Notes: a model not told the origin generated them from the letters alone. 64,000 bases of DNA from Adiantum capillus-veneris (GCA_014529385.2 CM043971.1:62015209-62079208), one strand, 5' to 3'; shown: positions 1 through 10,309, counted from the first letter of the stretch. A program made the numbers and translations.

Positions 1-800
1 GAAGGCGGTAGAAGGTCGGATGCTCCTGTGTGCTCTTTGCTCTCTCCAAGAAGGTAATAGTGGAAATGAGCTTGATAGTGAAGTGAAAAATACTTAACTT
101 CGGGCTTCCCGGATCACTTGTTACCAAATTTGACATGTGCTCCTATCTCGTCGTGAAATGCACTTTAGGATTTGAAATTTCTCAATTTGGACTCCGTTTG
201 ACCTGTTTCTGAGAAATCTGTCCACTTTGCCAAAATTCTGTCATTTCGGGCTTTCCGCAACTTTTTCAGAATTGTACCCCATTTTTACCATGGGTTGCCC
301 TTGTCATTAGGACCATCACCGTCTATTCTTTTCTTTTTTCCGATCTCATTTCACCTGCTTTTTTATTTTTCTTTTACTTTTATTAAGAAAATCATAAAAA
401 ATAAAGAAAAATAGCAAATTGAAGCCAAAAAATTCCAAACATACATGATAAATAGCTGGTAACCCTGTGTATATGAATATACACTTCTTTGTGATTTCTG
501 GACTTGGATTACCACTTTTTTTCCACTTTTTAGCTCCAAAAACACTCTTATTTAGTGATATTTACACATGTAGAGACCCAAATTCATCATTTGATCTCTT
601 CTTGTTGCAAAACAAGGTATATAAGGGCATAAATATTATCAATATCCGCAATCAAACATAAAAAATTGTAAAATCATGTAAGACACTGCCCTTGTAATAT
701 AATTTTTGTTTTTTTTTTTTGTTTTTTGTTTTTTCCGCTTGTAGCTGCTTTGTAGCTCCTGTATACCTCCTCCCCTCCTAGTCTGAGTCCTCCCGGACGA
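1..800 (-). other. 3' untranslated region of element K
   Basis: I see no coding sequence here. On the minus strand this lies between the pol stop codon and the off-window 3' LTR. It holds an A-rich stretch (poly-T on the plus strand near 706-737) and further T-rich DNA around 335-390. No clear polypurine tract or LTR start was found, so the 3' LTR must begin left of the window or is missing. Confidence 0.5.
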
Positions 801-3800
801 CTATGAAGTGTCTGTGGGTGAAGCATTGTAGTTGTTTTGGTCATCAGTTCCCAATGTAATTGCAGAGCGATGATACAACAGTCTTTCCAATAAAGCTGCT
901 CTTTGTTTGATTGAAGGATTGGTGGTCGGGTTTTGGGTTGGTTTTGGCACTTCGGTAGTAGAATCAGTAGATGGATTCTTCGTTATCTTGTTGTCTTTTT
1001 TTACAATCCAAATCCTCTTCCGCTTTGCTTGTGCTTGCCACAAACTCTTTGCGACCCAAACCTGCTTTGTTCTGTGTGTTGATTTCCTCGCCTTGAAATA
1101 CCTAGGAGTTTCCGTTGATTGTATTGAAGGGAGTTCCTGTTTACAAATCTTTGGGATCCAAATTTGCTTGCTGTAGCTTTGTGCCGTCATGAACTTCTTT
1201 GGAATCCAGATCTGTTTCATTGTCCTTGATTGTCGGGGATCACTCTGTTGTCTGGTATTGAAGACTCTGTTTTCTACCTTTGTGTTCTCTGGCACAGCCT
1301 TTTTTGGTCTCCATACCAACTTTGACTCCGTTTTTTTCCAAGGTTGAGCTGTTATATTATTGCTGGTCTTCCTTATCCCCTGTTGAGAATTCCTCGTCGA
1401 AGAGTAATCCGGTTGTATAGAAACTTTTGGTTGCCATATCTTCTTCTTTTTCTCTGGTTGTTGTTTATCTTTGTCTTTGGATTCGTCCTTTGGAGTTGGC
1501 TCTTCTCCTTTGGTGAACTTAACTGATTGACTTTCACCTTCGTATTTGATAAGCACTGATTTAGAACTCCAGTCAATCATTGCATTGTATTGCTTCTGCC
1601 ATGGTTGTCCTAGCAATAATGGATGTTGTGTAGCTTGGTCTTCAACCACGTAAAACATATGAGGATACACATATTGGTTAATCTGTATATGTAAAACTGT
1701 GCATCCGACAGTTTTGATTGAATTCTCAGAGTAACTCTTTAACTCTTGTTTGGCAGTTTGTAGTTTCGTGTCATTTGTCAATTGTCTATACAAACTGAGT
1801 GAAAGTAGGTTAGCTTGAGCTCCTGAATCCAATAGTGCTCTGGCTTTGATTTGGTTGGTCCCTACTTTGCATTCAATGATGGGTTCTTCTTTGTCATTCC
1901 CCATTTCTATTATACTGACTGCGTTTATTCGTATTGCTCCTTCAATGCGCTGTTTTTGACGCAGTAGTCTTCTTTTCTCCATTCTTTCCTTCGCCTCGGC
2001 TTGCGCTTCCTCCTCAATCTTTTTCTTTTTCTGGACACGCAGCTTTTCTTGATGTATTTTGAGAAGCATGTCTTGTGTTAGCGGCAACAGATACTTTTTC
2101 ACTCTGCATCCACTAATCCAATTGGGCATTTCTTCTCCGTCTAATGTAGCAAGCTTGACGGCTCCACTTGGTGATAGATCTTTAATCACCAGAGGTCCCA
2201 TCCCTCGCTTTTTAAACTTCTTAGCATGCTGTTTCAGAGTGTAAACTAGGACATAGTCCCCAACTTTAAACTCTTTAGTCCGCACATGCCTATCAAAAAA
2301 TTCCTTTTGTCGCCTTTTTTGAGCGTAGATGGAAGCTACTGCTTTTAGACGAAGCTCATCTAGCTTTTCCAGGTCATCTATTCTATCAGAGAGCTCGTGC
2401 CCTGTCCACTCTAGATCCTTAGCCACCCTTAAGGTTGAAATCAAGAATTCTATTGGCAAGATAGCATTTAGCCCAAAAACCATGTTATATAGGGTCGTTC
2501 CTATGGATGTTTTATACGCCACCCTATATGCCCATAATGTTGAATGTAACTTTTGGTCCCAGTCAGTTCTCGACTCAGATACAATCTTCGTGAGGACCGT
2601 ACATATGGTTTTGTTTGTTGCTTCAGCTTGTCCGTTTGCTTGTGGATGATACGGGGCTGATTTCCTATGGATTACCATAAATTCATCTAGAAGGATCTTT
2701 ATCACTTCATTTATGAAATGTGTGCCTCGATCACTCACAATTTCTATCGTCCAAACTTCCTTCAGAGTTTTCTTGAGCTCTCGGTACTTGTTTCTACGTT
2801 CTAACTTGGACTCCGTGTATTCTCTGTTGCGCTTGTTCTTTTCTGATTTTTCTGTTTCAGTTTTCGTTCCATTATTTTGAACTTGATTTCTTGAGCTTCT
2901 TTTGTCTTTTCGTAAGCTCTTTTGATCACTGCCTCTCATTCTTCCAGAAATCTTATCCTTAACACAATCTTCAGCCTTTACTAGCATTAGGAATTGATTT
3001 TTTCCTCTTATTCTAGGCATCGGATTGGTTCTAACCCCTTTTGTTTTTTTCTTTGCTCTACAGTGTTTCTGGCGTTGTTTAGTTTGGTTCGGAAAATCAT
3101 AAAATCGGACATCCATTATAGTTTCTTCGTTTCCGCTTGAATTGTCCGTTGACTCGTTGTCTGCTTCATTTCCCCACTCTGGATGATTGGGAATGTCATG
3201 AAACACCTCTTCTTCATCTTCCTTTTCCAGTCTATCGTTCTTTTCAGTTTCTTTTTCGAGTGCAGTTCTCAACATGAAATACGGAACCACGTCGTACCCG
3301 TCCTTGTCGCAAAATTTCGTTGTGGGACCATCCGGAATTGCACAAACATCTAGGGTTGCTAGAATGTGTGTCCATTCTAATGGTTCAAACGTGTCCTCTG
3401 GAAAGGGTTCTCTTACATAAGTTTCGTCTTCGATAGCCCTTTCTAAAACACATTCTTCTCGTTTCAGACTTCCACATTTCGAAGCTCCACACATCCATAA
3501 CTCCTTGGGTTTACCTAACCAAGCTGGAAATTCGGATCCCGCCAAAGTAGCTGAATCAAACTCCTCTACCGGTGTTCGGTTCACATCTTTGTAGCTATGG
3601 TCTTTCAGGTTCACACGTGTAGTGGTTTCCATATTTCTCAAGTATATGTGATCGTAGCCCCAATCTTGGACCATTTTCAACTGTCTCATGAATGGTCTTC
3701 CCAATATGATATCATAGTTATTCTCCTTGGCAAAATCGACAATAGCAAAAGTATGCTCGTATTCAATGCCGCAAGAAGTCACTACAACTTTCTCTAATAA

Positions 3801-3944
3801 CCCCATAGGTTTCTCCATGTGCCCATCTGCTAATTGGAGTTTCAACCTAGTCTTCCTTATTGCTGGTTTCCCCCATTTTTTCCAGATTTCTTTTGTAGCA
3901 ATGGCTACCCTAGCTCCGCTGTCTAGTATTGCCATCGTCTTCAC
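801..3944 (-). CDS. K pol remnant: retropepsin, integrase C-half, second retropepsin, W-repeat tail
   Basis: Uninterrupted frame of 1047 codons in the same frame as the upstream gag, separated from it by one TGA at 3990-3992. The listed start is a GTG, so translation probably depends on the gag start. Residues ~5-90 form a retropepsin-like domain (LDSGA, then ILGRPF). An acidic/basic linker follows. At ~400-445 come the second Asp and the Glu of the DDE integrase (SDRGTHF and NGQAE, 35 residues apart), then an integrase C-terminal part. A second retropepsin-like domain lies at ~700-790 (LLDSGAQ, LLLGQPW). The tail (~835-980) has six K-x-x-W-x-x-K repeats. Reverse transcriptase, RNase H and the N-terminal half of integrase are absent, so it cannot act as a polymerase or integrase. 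The frame survived the loss, which points to a recent or selected deletion. Confidence 0.8.
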   Translation of the reverse strand: MKTMAILDSGARVAIATKEIWKKWGKPAIRKTRLKLQLADGHMEKPMGLLEKVVVTSCGIEYEHTFAIVDFAKENNYDIILGRPFMRQLKMVQDWGYDHIYLRNMETTTRVNLKDHSYKDVNRTPVEEFDSATLAGSEFPAWLGKPKELWMCGASKCGSLKREECVLERAIEDETYVREPFPEDTFEPLEWTHILATLDVCAIPDGPTTKFCDKDGYDVVPYFMLRTALEKETEKNDRLEKEDEEEVFHDIPNHPEWGNEADNESTDNSSGNEETIMDVRFYDFPNQTKQRQKHCRAKKKTKGVRTNPMPRIRGKNQFLMLVKAEDCVKDKISGRMRGSDQKSLRKDKRSSRNQVQNNGTKTETEKSEKNKRNREYTESKLERRNKYRELKKTLKEVWTIEIVSDRGTHFINEVIKILLDEFMVIHRKSAPYHPQANGQAEATNKTICTVLTKIVSESRTDWDQKLHSTLWAYRVAYKTSIGTTLYNMVFGLNAILPIEFLISTLRVAKDLEWTGHELSDRIDDLEKLDELRLKAVASIYAQKRRQKEFFDRHVRTKEFKVGDYVLVYTLKQHAKKFKKRGMGPLVIKDLSPSGAVKLATLDGEEMPNWISGCRVKKYLLPLTQDMLLKIHQEKLRVQKKKKIEEEAQAEAKERMEKRRLLRQKQRIEGAIRINAVSIIEMGNDKEEPIIECKVGTNQIKARALLDSGAQANLLSLSLYRQLTNDTKLQTAKQELKSYSENSIKTVGCTVLHIQINQYVYPHMFYVVEDQATQHPLLLGQPWQKQYNAMIDWSSKSVLIKYEGESQSVKFTKGEEPTPKDESKDKDKQQPEKKKKIWQPKVSIQPDYSSTRNSQQGIRKTSNNITAQPWKKTESKLVWRPKKAVPENTKVENRVFNTRQQSDPRQSRTMKQIWIPKKFMTAQSYSKQIWIPKICKQELPSIQSTETPRYFKARKSTHRTKQVWVAKSLWQAQAKRKRIWIVKKDNKITKNPSTDSTTEVPKPTQNPTTNPSIKQRAALLERLLYHRSAITLGTDDQNNYNASPTDTS

Positions 3945-3989
3945 TCCTTGGAAATCAACTGGTAAGGTTGTATTCCCCTCTTCACCTTC

Positions 3990-6900
3990 TCAATACTCTC
4001 CGACCTTGTTTAAGGGTATAGGCTTAACGTTCTTTTGTGGCTTGCTCAGCTCCTCTATGCTCTCTTGCAATCTCGATGTTGGATCTTTTATCCCGAATTT
4101 CTCCAAGCATTTTCCTACAGTGGTCCACATATGTGGTCTTAGCCTCAAAAGCTCAGCTAGAGTGATAGTGCATGTCACTGGTGTTGACAAAATCTCTATC
4201 AATCCTTGCGAGTCCATGACTTTTTCTGATGAGATTCTTCGTGAGGGAAGTGCTCTAATCTCGGATTTTGCTTCATACTCTCCTAAGTATGAAGGTAAGG
4301 TATTTAGTGAATGAGGTTTGCTCTCCATTGTTCTAACAGAGCCCCCATCTCCCCAGTAAGATTGCAGATCCAAGTCCACTTGAGATCCTGCCTCAAATTC
4401 CACTATGGGAGGATTCCTGATGTCCTTTTCCCAATTTGTCTGATTAGCTTGGCAACTTAGCTCGTTTGCAACGTTTGCCTCTCTCACTTGTTTCCAAAAT
4501 TCATTGTAATCCTCATCTTTTCCGTAAATTCTCTGTATGACTGGATGAAAACTCTCTATCTCCTGATCGGTTGTGTTCAATACTATACGGTCATCCTTTT
4601 GTGTATTTTCAGGCTTTTGTGCACTGGGAGTCTTTTCAGCTACCCGTGAAACGATAGTCTCTTGCTGAATTGGGTTTTCCTTCCCACAATTCATTGTTTC
4701 TTTTGGTGGTTCTAATAAGGCTTGTGCAGTCTCGATCATTCTCTGGCACATTTCAAGTCTCTGCTTTTCCAATTCCGCGTTTGGGTATGTCATCCACCTC
4801 TGTTCTTGTGTTTGGTTGTTCTTTAACCTAGCTTCGTAAGCTCTCATCAGTGCGTCCAATGGTTCGTGTACTTTATCGACTAGCACTGATCCCCCTGAGC
4901 TTAAGCTCGTTGTTTCTTTGATACTCTTTTGTTTCGTTCTTTCCGGGCTCTTCTCTCGTTTCCCGTTTTGACTCTCAAGTTTTTCTAATCTAGCTTTAGT
5001 TTGCTTTAGTTCCTCAGCTAGAATAGCGTCTTCACGTTCTTTTCTCAACTTCATGCGTGCTTTTCTAGCTTTCCATGTGTTTTTCTGACTCCGCGGTCCT
5101 TGACTAACCACTTCAGTCGCTAACTTTCCATTCTCAGGTTCTCTAGTGGTTTTCTTAGCTTGAGCTCTAGTAACAACTTGCGTTGGTATCAGAGTTTCAT
5201 TTTCAGACCCACTGCTGGTAGGAATAGTTTCTAACATATTCAATGTCGTCTTCTGCACTTTGTTTGGATTCTTTGAACAATCCTCAATGAAATGAGTAAC
5301 CCCACACTCAGTGCAATAAGCGTTAATTCTAATGATTTCCGTATGTGGGCAAACATTCATCAGATGGTCACCTCCACACTTGTAACAGGGTCCTAGTGCT
5401 GGTCTTGGTCCCATTTGATTCGTCCTTTGTGGATAGGATGGTCTCTGTCCTGCTAACCCTCCATGAGCTATGAACATCAAGGTTCTTGCGTCCAAATTGT
5501 ATCTCTCTTCATCAGAAGCACTTGTAATTGTTGGTATTCCAACATTCCCCATCATGCCCCATGGTTCTGGTTGTTTTGGTTCTTCTGGTGGGTAATACAC
5601 TGTCGGAGACATGTGTGCACCCGATTCTTCATAATAGGCTTGAACAGGCACTAAGGCTTGTTCTTCCTGATTCTCTAAGGTTGGTGCATATCTAATGCCC
5701 ACTGGTCTTGCTCCTGGTAAAGGTGGTTGTTGTCCCAATACCGGTTGCGGTCTTTCTATCCCCATAGGTCCTGGTACATTTCCCGTTGGGTATCGAGGTA
5801 CTGGATGTATCTGAGGTGGTGCTAATTGAGCAGGAGGTGCATACTGGCGCTCCCTTACATACCCTTTGTTGTAATAGCACTCCTCTGTTGGATGATTTGT
5901 CCATTTTTGCTCAATCGCACACCATTTCAGTGTTTTTGGCAATGGTTTTTGGTATGGTGCCATCCTTTTTAGAGCATCTTCTATCATTTGCTCTACATTT
6001 GGCATGGTTGTTGTTTGAACATTCTTTTTAGTGGTAGTCTCGCTCGCTACGGAGGAGGAGCTACTGGATGCAAAATCTGTATCCGCTGACACCTCTCCAT
6101 AAACCGTACAGTTATCCACTAAGTATAATGCCTCTCTCGTTACTTGCTCGAAACTTGTACAAGCTTTCAAGTGCAAGTCCTTCTTGAGAGTGTCGTTCCT
6201 CAGTCCCTCAATAAAGAGAACAGATAGTCTGTCGTCTTGTGGTCGTTCACGTACTGGACATCTCTCAAGGTATTGTTTGAAGCGAAGTGAAGCTTCCTTC
6301 ACTTTTTCATGTTCTCTCTGTTTAAAAGCATATATTTGTGAGACCGTATTGTGCTTAATCCCTCGTTTTGAGAATTCCTCAGCAAACTCTCTTAGCAAAT
6401 GGTCAATGTCATGGAATCCCCCTATGTTCATTGGTTGAAACCATGTCAATGCAGTACCTTCTAGAGTAAGACCAAATCCCTCGTATTGTGTATGGAAATT
6501 TGTTATCTGCTCAGCTCTTAAGACTTGCTTAAAGAGTGACACATGTGCATACGGATCTCCTGAACCACCATACTTCTTTGGCATACACTTGGCTACTTGA
6601 GATGGTCTCATACGTCTATGATCTGCTACCAATCTCATTGCTCCTGTGTCTCGGCTAAAGCTTTCTCTAGCATCATGGACTTCATGGGTTACCCTTGTCG
6701 GTTCCTCCGCCCTGAATCTACTACTAGGAGGTAAATGCGATGGTTCCGCTTCAAACCTTGGACCTGGCGTGGTATAGGTGTGGATTGGAACTGCACTACC
6801 TCGATTCGTCTCCATTGACTCTCTGGAATGTAATGATCCCATTGGTCCGAGCTTCGAGTCCCAAGGTTGACTGAAAGAGTCAGCAACCTGAGTTCTTTGT

Positions 6901-7844
6901 CCTCCTGTTGTCATTGAGTTTTGCACTCCAGTTGTTGGTGCTGGTCTATGTGAGCTAGAAGTAACATAATACTGATGTAGTGGTCCCCCAAAGTATGTAT
7001 ATCCTTCTAATTCTTTCTTGCCCATTGTTGAGTATTGCCTGCCATACTTATCGTAAGCGGCAATTTTCACTTCCGATCCCTCTGTGTAGGTAAAGACATA
7101 AAGTCTTTTTTGGTCTGTCAACTCTCCGGTGTAGGGTTCTTCACATCTATAATAGAGATCTTGCTCCCCATTATTATATTTGTACAGCCCCACATAGATG
7201 TTATCAGTGTTGATCCTTGTAGTTTCATTCTCTCTTCTTAACCTCGCATTAGGGAAGTTCATTATTGGTGCTTTCTCCTCGAGTTCTTCATCTATTTTGG
7301 CTTTGGTGCCCATCAATCCCCACTTGTCCACAATGTTAGGGTTTAGGACTACCAAGTACATGGTACCCTCGTCATCTAGATATCTATCTCCGCTATAGCT
7401 CACAGGCACTAAGTCCTTGAACTCACTAGGTCTTTCTTCTATCTTTACACAATAGCGGTCCATTCCATCTTTGTAGATCTTTGCACCTTGCTCATTGTCG
7501 TACTGGTATTTTATGAACAATAGCTTCATTGTGGCGGAAGGGTTTGATGATCCTGCTGCCATATTTTCTCTGTTGTTTCTGTTCGAGTGTTCGGTGAAAA
7601 TCTCGTAAGACCTCTCCGAAGAAGTATCAGAAACACTTCCTTCAAAGATTGGCTCTAATGGTTGCACCCAACTTTGGTTTACACTTCCCTCGGTTGATAT
7701 GACACTTGCTGGTTCCCCTTGTTTTGGTTGATTATTCCGGAGATTCCTGCCCGATCTCAAATTCATCAATTCCCCTAAAGGACTGTAACTTTTCCGTCTC
7801 GGCAATTTGTTTTCCCCAAGTTTTTGTGGTCGGAATTGATCCAA
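3990..7844 (-). CDS. K gag polyprotein with extra N-terminal domain
   Basis: Frame of 1284 codons ending in TGA. Residues 1-105 are basic and disordered-looking. Residues ~105-300 make a compact region rich in Tyr, Asp and Gly that I do not recognise. A Pro/Thr-rich stretch follows. A Ty3-type capsid (retrotrans_gag family) occupies about 430-590, including the ALTWFQ motif typical of gypsy capsids. Near 655 there is a Cys/His cluster with TNHPTEEC. Two zinc knuckles of C-X2-C-X3-H-X4-C form lie at about 820-855. The C-terminal third is charged and Glu/Lys-rich. At nearly 1300 residues it is far longer than a typical gypsy gag. It would package element RNA in cytoplasmic particles. The in-frame TGA at its end is the only break before pol. 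Confidence 0.8.
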   Translation of the reverse strand: MDQFRPQKLGENKLPRRKSYSPLGELMNLRSGRNLRNNQPKQGEPASVISTEGSVNQSWVQPLEPIFEGSVSDTSSERSYEIFTEHSNRNNRENMAAGSSNPSATMKLLFIKYQYDNEQGAKIYKDGMDRYCVKIEERPSEFKDLVPVSYSGDRYLDDEGTMYLVVLNPNIVDKWGLMGTKAKIDEELEEKAPIMNFPNARLRRENETTRINTDNIYVGLYKYNNGEQDLYYRCEEPYTGELTDQKRLYVFTYTEGSEVKIAAYDKYGRQYSTMGKKELEGYTYFGGPLHQYYVTSSSHRPAPTTGVQNSMTTGGQRTQVADSFSQPWDSKLGPMGSLHSRESMETNRGSAVPIHTYTTPGPRFEAEPSHLPPSSRFRAEEPTRVTHEVHDARESFSRDTGAMRLVADHRRMRPSQVAKCMPKKYGGSGDPYAHVSLFKQVLRAEQITNFHTQYEGFGLTLEGTALTWFQPMNIGGFHDIDHLLREFAEEFSKRGIKHNTVSQIYAFKQREHEKVKEASLRFKQYLERCPVRERPQDDRLSVLFIEGLRNDTLKKDLHLKACTSFEQVTREALYLVDNCTVYGEVSADTDFASSSSSSVASETTTKKNVQTTTMPNVEQMIEDALKRMAPYQKPLPKTLKWCAIEQKWTNHPTEECYYNKGYVRERQYAPPAQLAPPQIHPVPRYPTGNVPGPMGIERPQPVLGQQPPLPGARPVGIRYAPTLENQEEQALVPVQAYYEESGAHMSPTVYYPPEEPKQPEPWGMMGNVGIPTITSASDEERYNLDARTLMFIAHGGLAGQRPSYPQRTNQMGPRPALGPCYKCGGDHLMNVCPHTEIIRINAYCTECGVTHFIEDCSKNPNKVQKTTLNMLETIPTSSGSENETLIPTQVVTRAQAKKTTREPENGKLATEVVSQGPRSQKNTWKARKARMKLRKEREDAILAEELKQTKARLEKLESQNGKREKSPERTKQKSIKETTSLSSGGSVLVDKVHEPLDALMRAYEARLKNNQTQEQRWMTYPNAELEKQRLEMCQRMIETAQALLEPPKETMNCGKENPIQQETIVSRVAEKTPSAQKPENTQKDDRIVLNTTDQEIESFHPVIQRIYGKDEDYNEFWKQVREANVANELSCQANQTNWEKDIRNPPIVEFEAGSQVDLDLQSYWGDGGSVRTMESKPHSLNTLPSYLGEYEAKSEIRALPSRRISSEKVMDSQGLIEILSTPVTCTITLAELLRLRPHMWTTVGKCLEKFGIKDPTSRLQESIEELSKPQKNVKPIPLNKVGEY

Positions 7845-8755
7845 ATTGACTGATACTTGGTCAATTGTTTAATCTTGTCAGTTGTACAACTTCTGTTTCA
7901 TCAAGTGAGAATTTTGTCGCAGTTATGCTGAAAAAGACATTATACGCGTATGATGTCTTTTTTCACAGATTTTGACTATTTTGGTTATGCTCACTCTCAG
8001 TGACCCCTTTATGCTCTGTTCACTCACAAAATTCAGTTTGAACTCTGTTTGAGCAAGTTATGGCTAATTTACGCTTTTCTTGGCAATTTTCCGCTTTTGA
8101 CTTGTTTTTTGGGTCAATTGTGATCCAAATGGGATGCAACTTGAAATATAATCTCTAGACAGCTATTACAATGGATCTGTGTTAGCAAAGTATCAAAATA
8201 TGTCCAAAATTAGGTCAACAAAGGCAAGCATCTGGGCAAGAGGAGTTAGAGAGCCTGAGGGCGTGACTAGAACTCACAACGGAGGAAAGAGCTCAGCAAC
8301 AATCAGTTACACAGAAAATTTTTCTGAACTTTGTTTATTGCATATTTCACTACCAAAGCGACTTTTTTCAGTGATCTAACATGCAATCAAACACATCAAG
8401 CAAATAGAACACCAATTGATAGCTCTGGATCAGGATCAAATCAGGCCCTACCTAAGCTACTTCTAATCATAAAATGGATTTTTTGCAATTGAAAATATAA
8501 AGAGATTTACTACCACTCAAGGAGTAGCAAATGCTTTTTATGTCAACAACCACTTAAACACCATCAAAAACAATCTAATCTAAGCTAAACTAAAAATACT
8601 GTCAACACGGAAGACCCAGGAATACCCCACTTCTTAGTATCTCTCGAGACCTTCGGAGTCCACCACTCCTAGATCTTTTCTAACTAAAGTATACAAAGCA
8701 GTTTATACGACTCACCTCGTAGGATTAGTCTAAGGTCACCTACTTAGGGCTCTCG
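7845..8755 (-). other. Leader of element K
   Basis: Untranslated internal region between the primer binding site and the gag start. It contains no ORF of note. A leader of about 0.9 kb is expected to carry the packaging signal, but no specific motif was recognised. Confidence 0.6.
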
Positions 8756-8773
8756 TCCCCGGCAGCGGCGCCA
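8756..8773 (-). other. Primer binding site, tRNA-Asp type
   Basis: The minus strand reads TGGCGCCGCTGCCGGGGA, complementary to the 3' end of plant tRNA-Asp apart from one position. It starts two bases inside the LTR end (CCTTAACA). It fixes the orientation of element K and the inner border of its 5' LTR. Confidence 0.85.
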
Positions 8774-8775
8774 AA

Positions 8776-9600
8776 TGTTAAGGCGGTTACGCCGCTAGCG
8801 GAAGCTAAATAGCGAGAACTCAACCAACAACAGAATTTGTCAGACGAGGACGGAGCTTGACCCGCAGGCGCATGGAAACAACTAGGTGGGTGTCACATCA
8901 CCTACTCGACCTTCTAATGACAATCACTACTAAGGAAATCAAATCTAAGTTCCAAAATACGCAAGTGACTGAAATCCGTACTACGAACGAATGCTATACG
9001 AAACAGGATCTAGAATCATTGAATCGATCTCAAACTCAAGGGGAAGTCTATACACTAGGTAAGAACAACACCCTAAAAACTTGAACTGCTAAATCAACCT
9101 ATAACCACTCCGTGCGGTAAACGCGTATGAAGACAGGCCGAAAAATACAGGTGACCGAAACTTGACCCCGATGGTACTAATGCGTAGCTCTACTCGTTGT
9201 GGTTCTATTGATATGCTGCACGCTCTATTCCGACACACGAGTTGGAAGAAAACTCACACCGAAGCTCGTAGGAACTTACCACACGTAGAAGCCGATAGCG
9301 CGCACTCTTGGTATCTGTGCGTAGCTCTCACCGTTGCTAACACAATGGCGGTGTCGCTTCTCCAATGGCGGCCCCGTAGCTCGTGTAGCAAGAAGATAAG
9401 ACTCTCTCTCTCTCTCTCTCTCTCAGACACAGTCACGGCGCTCAAAAACTCACTTTGATTAATAATTGAATCTTGTTTAGGTTACAAAACTTTGGCTTAT
9501 ATACCTCAGCCTTGGAGGTGAGAACATCTCTAATTATTTACATCAACAGGTGAAATTACTTCGGGATTACAAGCTGGAAACTCAATTGAGACCCGTTACT
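8776..9600 (-). repeat. 5' LTR of element K (outer end estimated)
   Basis: The inner end is exact: the minus strand ends in CCGCCTTAACA directly before the primer site. The LTR holds a TATA-like motif at 9497-9503 and a (CT)n microsatellite near 9402-9424 (GA on the minus strand). The other LTR is not in the window, so the outer end cannot be fixed and may be hundreds of bases further right. Confidence 0.6.
9497..9503 (-). promoter_or_regulatory. TATA-like box in the K LTR
   Basis: The minus strand reads TATATAA in a GC-flanked context, about 720 bases upstream of the LTR's inner end. This is a plausible position for the U3 promoter. It is a prediction from the motif alone. Confidence 0.4.
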
Positions 9601-10309
9601 TAATGAATGGCTCAAATCAAAATTAATGTCGGAAAGACATTTATTACAATCAATGGTTACAAAATGATGGGTGTGAGCAAAAATGTGGGTGTGATCCTCT
9701 GCTGGCTCAACACCATTCTTGAGTCTAAATTCTATCTTGTCCAATCCCTATGTTCTAGGTGCTACTACTATTCAGAGGAGTTGAAGCAATTTTTCCCTTT
9801 CACAATTCCTTTTTGCAATTGGATACATTCCCACACCCCATGTCCTAGCAATTGAAAAGACCCTTCAAATGCAAATCTAGTTTCAATTGGCACTATCTAC
9901 ACACAAGTTTGCAAGCAAGAGAGTTGTATGGTAAGATCCCATGCATAGGAGACGAGCTTCAATCATATTTATCAATTGGTGGTTATGGTATGCACTCTTA
10001 AAAGCAATTCAGCTAATTGCAAGTGTTTAGTAAGATAGCAGTATGTGTTTAGCTAAAATATGCAACCATGAAAGTGTATTTATGCTAAAACACATAATTA
10101 AGCAAATAACCATGAAGGATTGTGTATACCAAAACACATACCTAATCAAATATTCTATACTAATGCACAAAACATGTCCACTCAAGCTATATACTTTTTG
10201 TGGCATTATTAGTGGGCATGACATGTGAATGTTGCGCACACGCTCATGCACACACGCTCATGCACACACGCTCAACTTCAACAATAAGCCTTTGTAACAA
10301 CTTTTTTGA
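9601..10309. other. No gene seen; AT-rich DNA with a small minisatellite
   Basis: Short overlapping ORFs on both strands look like chance. At about 10236-10275 a unit of roughly 14 bases (ACACACGCTCATGC) repeats almost three times. The stretch may be part of the K LTR or the target into which K inserted. Confidence 0.5.

Larger units (their letters stand above)
1..9600 (-). mobile_element. Element K: Tat/Athila-like Ty3/gypsy element, partial
   Basis: Minus-strand LTR retrotransposon whose 5' LTR ends at 8776 and whose 3' LTR is outside the window. The order from high to low coordinate is 5' LTR, tRNA-Asp-type primer site, about 0.9 kb leader, gag frame, in-frame TGA, pol remnant, and 3' untranslated DNA. 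The integrase remnant resembles that of element D, and the primer site is of the kind used by Athila-lineage elements (family knowledge). Because reverse transcriptase and RNase H are missing, the copy can only move by borrowing enzymes. The outer LTR border is not resolved and 9600 is an estimate. Confidence 0.75.

Noticed and set aside
907-1176. Plus-strand hydrophobic ORF
   Set aside because: Antisense shadow of the K pol C-terminal repeats (Trp-Lys codons read backwards).
9162-9458. ORFs in 9.1-9.5 kb as a host gene
   Set aside because: They lie in the K LTR and overlap a CT microsatellite, with no domain.
10236-10275. CRISPR-like short repeats
   Set aside because: Direct minisatellite of about 14 bases with no spacers in a plant genome.
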